Source: an uncultured Eubacteriales bacterium (GTDB lineage Bacteria > Bacillota > Clostridia > Oscillospirales > Acutalibacteraceae). From it: 47,731 nucleotides of DNA. The stretch covers positions 1 through 47,731 of the forward strand of contig OMYH01000015.1 in the NCBI GenBank assembly GCA_900315255.1, written 5' to 3'. Positions within the stretch are counted from its first letter, which is position 1; each line of letters opens with the position of its first letter. The position numbers and the translations under genes were made by a program. A model generated the notes under the pieces. It was not told where the DNA came from and did not search any database. It was given only the letters and a program-made list of their open reading frames with translations. Positions 45,768-47,731 of the stretch are shown here, piece after piece.

Positions 45768-46970
45768 ATGGAAAAAACCGTAAAAAATAAGAAGAATAAC
45801 TCCGGGAATATAATAATATCTATAGTTGCGGTCATAGGCTTCATACTCTGTACGCTGCTGCTGCTCTATCCCGTTATAAGCGAAAAGTGGAACGGCTACA
45901 GAGCAAAACAGCTCATAGATGATTATGTAGAAGAAGTTGGCAGCGGCGATCCTGAAGCTTACGAGGAGGAGCTGAACAAAGCACGCAAATACAACGAGGA
46001 GCTGTACAGTAAGGGAAAAAACATCGTGACCGAAACAGTGCTTGTGACTGACGAGTATTATGAATCCATGCTCAACGTCACAAAAACAGGCATATTGTGC
46101 TATATTGAGATACCAAAGATAAATCTGAAGGAACCTGTCTATCATTATTCGACAGACGAATCGCTCAATAAAGGTATCGGTCATATCCACGGCAGCTCGC
46201 TGCCGGTCGACGGGATCAACACACACGCTATATTGACAGGTCACAGAGGTCTTCCCGGGCAGAAGCTTTTCACCGATCTTGACAGGATAGAAGAGGGAGA
46301 TCAATTCTACATTCACGTACTCAACCATACATATGCGTATCGTGTCTGCGATAGAAAGGTCGTTCTTCCCTATGAAGTCGACGATCTGATAATCGAAGAC
46401 GGCCGTGATATTATTACTCTTGTGACCTGCGAGCCGTACGGCGTGAACACACACCGTCTGCTCATCACGGGCGAGCGTGTAGAATTCGACGAAACTAATG
46501 TAAAAGGCGGACTTGTTACCACCGAACCGCACACTAACGTTGTCGAACCTGCAGTGGTGATAGTGATCGCATTTGCAGCATTTATTATCACGTTTGCGCT
46601 GATCCTGCTGATCGCTAAGCTGTTGTCAAAGCGAAAGAAAGCTCCCGCAGCAGTCGTGTCTGCACCGAAGCAAGAGAAGGAACAAAAGGTCAAAGCTCCT
46701 TTGTTCGCAGCTTTAAGGAACAGGATTGCAGAGCGAAAAGAAGCGTCTGCATACCGCAAAATGCAGAAGACAGCAATGGCTCTGCCCGCAAAGGCAAAAC
46801 GCTCGCCTGCAAGAGAAGCATCATACGCAGAAGAGAAAGAAACGAAGCAGCTTCACGGACCTCTGTTCTATATTATGATCGGTATAGCTATAGGCGGCGC
46901 GATCGTTGGAGCTATAATTATAGTATATAAATTTATCAAAAGAAGAAACGAGAAGAAAACAGAAAAGTAA
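45768..46970 (+). CDS. Class C-like sortase with extended C-terminal region
   Basis: 400 residues. Membrane helix ~14-36, an extracellular sortase domain ~85-245 with the triad His159 (LTGHRG), Cys221 (TLVTCEPYG) and Arg230 (HRLLITGER), a second helix ~261-284, a ~80-residue basic Lys/Ala-rich segment, and a third helix ~367-388. Two-helix topology and pilin neighbours fit class C (pilin-polymerising) sortases, but a typical DP(F/W) lid was not seen. The third helix and long basic segment are extra. The ribosome site is weak (AGGTAA). It follows the LPSTG protein by 138 bp. Confidence 0.88.
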   Translation: MEKTVKNKKNNSGNIIISIVAVIGFILCTLLLLYPVISEKWNGYRAKQLIDDYVEEVGSGDPEAYEEELNKARKYNEELYSKGKNIVTETVLVTDEYYESMLNVTKTGILCYIEIPKINLKEPVYHYSTDESLNKGIGHIHGSSLPVDGINTHAILTGHRGLPGQKLFTDLDRIEEGDQFYIHVLNHTYAYRVCDRKVVLPYEVDDLIIEDGRDIITLVTCEPYGVNTHRLLITGERVEFDETNVKGGLVTTEPHTNVVEPAVVIVIAFAAFIITFALILLIAKLLSKRKKAPAAVVSAPKQEKEQKVKAPLFAALRNRIAERKEASAYRKMQKTAMALPAKAKRSPAREASYAEEKETKQLHGPLFYIMIGIAIGGAIVGAIIIVYKFIKRRNEKKTEK

Positions 46971-46991
46971 ACGGAAGAGGGCTAAAACAAA

Positions 46992-47651
46992 ATGAAAAAA
47001 ATATTACCGATGTTTGCGGCGCTGCTTTTGGTTATTCCATGGCTTTTAAGCGCTTTCGCCGAAACATCATATTCAATGCCCGATATTGAAGATAAAGACT
47101 TATCCCTTACCATCGCATTTATTGCTCATAACGATGGTGACAACACACCTGTTTCGGGAGCAGAGTTTTCGGTGTGCAAAGTGGCAGATCTGTCATGCAC
47201 TAACGGGAACGCCGAATATAAACTGCTGCCCGAATATATCTCTTTGGCAAAAATAGTTGACGGCAGAGATGACACATTTAACGGTATAACCGCATCCGAA
47301 TCACTGAACCTTGCGGGCGGACTGGTATCAAAAACGAAGAAATATGATAGATCAGCCGTAACGGACAAAGAGGGCGTATGCGTATTCAAAGATCTTGAAC
47401 AGGGAATGTATCTTGTGCGGGAAACAAACAAAACAGGGATCTCCGCAAAGTACAGCACTGTTGAACCCTATCTTATCTCGCTGCCGTTAGGTTATGCAAC
47501 AACGACAAACGGTAATTATTGGCAGTACGATGTTCTTTCCGAGCCTAAGACGGTAGTGAATATATTGCCCGACACGGATAAACCGTCCGACACCGATAAA
47601 CCGTCCGACACCGATAAACCGTCTGACACCGATAATACTATTCTTAAATAA
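46992..47651 (+). CDS. Small secreted SpaA-type pilin subunit without a sorting signal
   Basis: 219 residues. Signal peptide ~1-23 (ends SAFA-E), a D1-like domain, and a SpaA/Cna-B-like segment (VTDKEGVCVFKDLEQGMYLVRET). A C-terminal DTDKPS run (three 18-bp repeats, about 47574-47630) leads to a stop at TILK. There is no LPXTG, hydrophobic helix or basic tail, so the frame probably ends early compared with normal anchored pilins. It starts 22 bp after the sortase, within the same operon. Confidence 0.8.
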   Translation: MKKILPMFAALLLVIPWLLSAFAETSYSMPDIEDKDLSLTIAFIAHNDGDNTPVSGAEFSVCKVADLSCTNGNAEYKLLPEYISLAKIVDGRDDTFNGITASESLNLAGGLVSKTKKYDRSAVTDKEGVCVFKDLEQGMYLVRETNKTGISAKYSTVEPYLISLPLGYATTTNGNYWQYDVLSEPKTVVNILPDTDKPSDTDKPSDTDKPSDTDNTILK

Positions 47652-47703
47652 AAGGCTTTAATAATTATAAAAAGTGTGGTATAATGTATATGGTGATGAA
47701 ACG

Positions 47704-47731
47704 ATGACAAGGAAGTATACATTTACAGACA
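47704..47731 (+). CDS. Possible start of the next gene, cut by the window end
   Basis: An ATG at 47704 opens MTRKYTFTD and runs to the window edge. GGTGATG lies upstream, and TATAAT at 47680-47685 could be a -10, but the -35 is poor. Only nine codons are visible, so nothing can be said of its function. Confidence 0.3.

Noticed and set aside
1-47731. tRNA, rRNA, tmRNA or RNase P RNA genes
   Set aside because: No cloverleaf, rRNA core sequence or the conserved motifs of these RNAs was seen on either strand.

Overview
The window looks like chromosomal DNA of a low-to-mid GC, Gram-positive, anaerobic gut Firmicute of the Ruminococcus / Oscillospiraceae type. The evidence is type III glutamine synthetase, the Firmicute rimP-nusA-ylxR-L7Ae-infB-rbfA-nrnA-truB cluster, sporulation genes (spmA, spmB, sigK), meso-diaminopimelate dehydrogenase, rubredoxin and lactate dehydrogenase. 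There are also two dockerin-bearing secreted proteins, typical of ruminococci that build cellulosomes or amylosomes. The species is not identified; a Ruminococcus bromii- or Eubacterium siraeum-like organism is an inference.

Layout. 1-500: a tandem array of about 115-bp units, each made of consecutive hairpins. 0.5-8.8 kb: ribonuclease Z, glutamine synthetase III (-), a zinc-ribbon / charged-linker / membrane protein (-), leuS, and rpsU (58 codons). 8.9-9.5 kb: a gene broken by a 110-bp non-autonomous insertion element. 9.6-15.6 kb: a 2000-residue secreted leucine-rich-repeat protein with carbohydrate-binding-like modules and a C-terminal dockerin. 15.8-17.2 kb: class II fructose-bisphosphate aldolase and a small EamA-like membrane protein. 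25.1 to 17.3 kb (-): a nine-gene translation/RNA cluster ending in a lipoprotein. 32.3 to 25.4 kb (-): two tandem secreted type I pullulanases, one membrane-anchored and one with a dockerin embedded inside its C-terminal beta-sandwich. 32.8-34.4 kb: an AbrB-like regulator facing spmAB. 34.6-39.9 kb (-): ddh, secDF and a class Ic aminotransferase. 40.1-42.8 kb: sigK, flavodoxin, lactate dehydrogenase and rubredoxin. 42.85-47.7 kb: a second copy of the insertion element joined to a 5'-truncated LPXTG pilin-like surface protein, then a sortase and a small SpaA-type secreted subunit.

How the genes fit together. The pullulanases and the giant dockerin protein suggest a cell-surface starch-handling system: one debranching enzyme fixed in the membrane, a second able to dock on a cohesin scaffold, and a large repeat protein with starch-binding-like modules on the same type of scaffold. 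No cohesin gene lies in the window. The 43-47.7 kb block is a sortase/pilin locus that is probably damaged.

The best-supported unusual observations are three. (1) A short insertion-element family has two clear copies sharing identical 64-bp and 18-bp ends around unrelated cores. Copy 1 has TTAA target duplications, and removing it with one TTAA restores a continuous reading frame; copy 2 abuts the truncated pilin gene; a decayed relic lies beside ddh. (2) A dockerin is inserted into a loop of the GH13 C-terminal domain, visible by comparison with the adjacent paralogue. (3) The 115-bp array has units that are almost entirely hairpins, and one hairpin appears kept by compensatory change. Everything here comes from reading the sequence; no database search was possible.
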